Assembly (NCBI RefSeq): GCF_025639885.1
Contig: NZ_CP106738.1
Location: forward strand, 2,542,001-2,606,000
Direction of reading: 5' to 3'
Length of the DNA: 64,000 bases
Source: Roseovarius pelagicus
GTDB lineage: Bacteria > Pseudomonadota > Alphaproteobacteria > Rhodobacterales > Rhodobacteraceae
Below, piece after piece: positions 63,235 to 64,000 of the stretch (position 1 is its first letter; each line of letters starts with the position of its first letter). Below the pieces are notes generated by a model, which saw nothing but the letters and a program-made list of their open reading frames with translations, ran no database searches and was not told the DNA's origin. The translations under genes and the position numbers were made by a program.

Positions 63235-64000
63235 ATGCAAAACACCCCCACCGATCCCGTCGAGTTGACTGCCGCACTGGTGCGCTGTCCGTCTGTCACC
63301 CCCGCAGAGGGGGGGGCACTGGTGCTGCTGCAAGGTCTGCTGGAGGGGGCAGGGTTCACCTGTACGCGTGTGGACCGGGCCGGGGTGCCAAACCTCTATG
63401 CTCGTTGGGGCGACAAGGGTGCCGCGCGCAGTTTCGGGTTCAACGGACACACGGATGTGGTGCCGTTGGGCGATGAAGCCGCGTGGAGTGTGCCGCCTTT
63501 TGGTGCCGAAATCAGGGACGGTTATCTGTGGGGGCGTGGTGCGACGGATATGAAATCCGGGGTGGCGGCCTTTGCCGCGGCAGCGATTGATTTTGTGCGC
63601 GAAACGCCACCTGATGGGGCTGTTATTCTGGCAATCACGGGTGACGAAGAAGGGGATGCCGTGGATGGAACCACGGCGCTGCTGGACTGGATGGATGGTG
63701 CGGGCGAGGCGATGTCGGTCTGTCTGGTCGGAGAGCCGACCTGCCCGGACACCATGGGTGAGATGATCAAGATCGGGCGGCGCGGCTCGTTGAATGCATG
63801 GATCACGATCACCGGCGAGCAGGGGCATTCAGCCTATCTGCACCGTGCCCGGAACCCAATACCTGTGATGGCGCGGCTGGTCGACCGATTGTCGTCGCAT
63901 GTGCTGGATGAGGGCACCGCGCATTTCGACCCGTCCACATTGGCCGTGGTGACGATCGACACCGGCAATCTGGCGACCAACGTGATCCCGGCCAGCTGCC
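63235..64000 (+). CDS. dapE: succinyl-diaminopimelate desuccinylase (partial, right edge)
   Basis: The frame opens at ATG 63235 and runs off the window with 255 codons visible. [19 protein letters not shown] (about 75-93, metal His/Asp), [19 protein letters not shown] (about 97-115) and [19 protein letters not shown] (about 128-146, catalytic Glu) are the M20 DapE signatures. It follows dapD and the small conserved gene but with the two Hint genes between them on the other strand. Confidence 0.95.
   Translation, partial: MQNTPTDPVELTAALVRCPSVTPAEGGALVLLQGLLEGAGFTCTRVDRAGVPNLYARWGDKGAARSFGFNGHTDVVPLGDEAAWSVPPFGAEIRDGYLWGRGATDMKSGVAAFAAAAIDFVRETPPDGAVILAITGDEEGDAVDGTTALLDWMDGAGEAMSVCLVGEPTCPDTMGEMIKIGRRGSLNAWITITGEQGHSAYLHRARNPIPVMARLVDRLSSHVLDEGTAHFDPSTLAVVTIDTGNLATNVIPASC

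Noticed and set aside
1..64000. CRISPR arrays, insertion sequences, prophage or tRNA/rRNA genes
   Set aside because: No repeated spacer pattern, transposase, phage structural gene or cloverleaf was seen. The CII-like HTH gene at 20110 stands alone.

Overview
The window is a stretch of chromosome from an alphaproteobacterium, most probably of the Roseobacter group (Rhodobacterales). The evidence is a GC-rich sequence with GTG/TTG starts, several Rhodobacterales-type families (an Hsp20/DUF1150 pair, Hint-domain proteins, a YbjN-like protein, RibH2, an IalB-like protein beside rlmN) and many ATGA-type overlaps between genes. The genus cannot be fixed from the sequence alone. I saw no rRNA, tRNA, CRISPR array, prophage or insertion sequence. 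Most of the window is ordinary core genome.

Layout. 1-10.6 kb: RNase R, purK-purE, a DUF465 protein, Hsp20/DUF1150, a GT10 glycosyltransferase, an outer-membrane-like protein, an MBL hydrolase, trxB divergent from an Lrp regulator, and a Hint protein. 10.6-20.6 kb: a 48-aa small gene, the overlapping lgt-midA-like-pgeF operon, ubiK, YbjN, proC, a tRNA-binding protein, a hydroxyacid dehydrogenase, a KAS III and tdk. 20.6-33.7 kb: an accessory catabolic region. It has a GlxA/CdhR-type regulator, a BKACE enzyme, a small exported protein, an SDR, a fused L-carnitine dehydrogenase/betainyl-CoA thioesterase, an acyl-CoA dehydrogenase, an ADP-forming acyl-CoA ligase (frameshifted), a CaiD-like hydratase, a cold-shock gene and a TRAP transporter. 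Together these can be read as a route from gamma-butyrobetaine or crotonobetaine through carnitine to glycine betaine.

33.7-41.2 kb: a biotin transporter operon (bioMNY) on the + strand. It sits between two minus-strand gene pairs of unassigned acyl metabolism: a fused 2-oxoacid dehydrogenase E1 with a FabD-like acyltransferase, and a thiolase-like protein with a short AMP-ligase. 41.3-57.9 kb: a YcaQ glycosylase, panB-panC, an M20 amidohydrolase, the serine genes serA, serC and serB, ribH2 under an FMN riboswitch, an L-asparaginase of the rhizobial type, an IalB-like protein, a zinc-type dehydrogenase, rlmN, two small paralogous proteins and a LOG-family protein. 58-64 kb: a frameshifted threonine/serine dehydratase, dapD, a conserved small protein, two overlapping Hint genes and the start of dapE.

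The points most worth a second look are: the carnitine-type region and its TRAP transporter; the unassigned acyl cluster around bioMNY, whose thiolase lacks the usual second cysteine; Hint domains without their nucleophile; an 11-bp tandem repeat before serA; a 21-bp-spaced direct repeat between trxB and lrp; a long inverted repeat at 26.8-27.0 kb; and two single-base frameshifts that may be real or sequencing errors.
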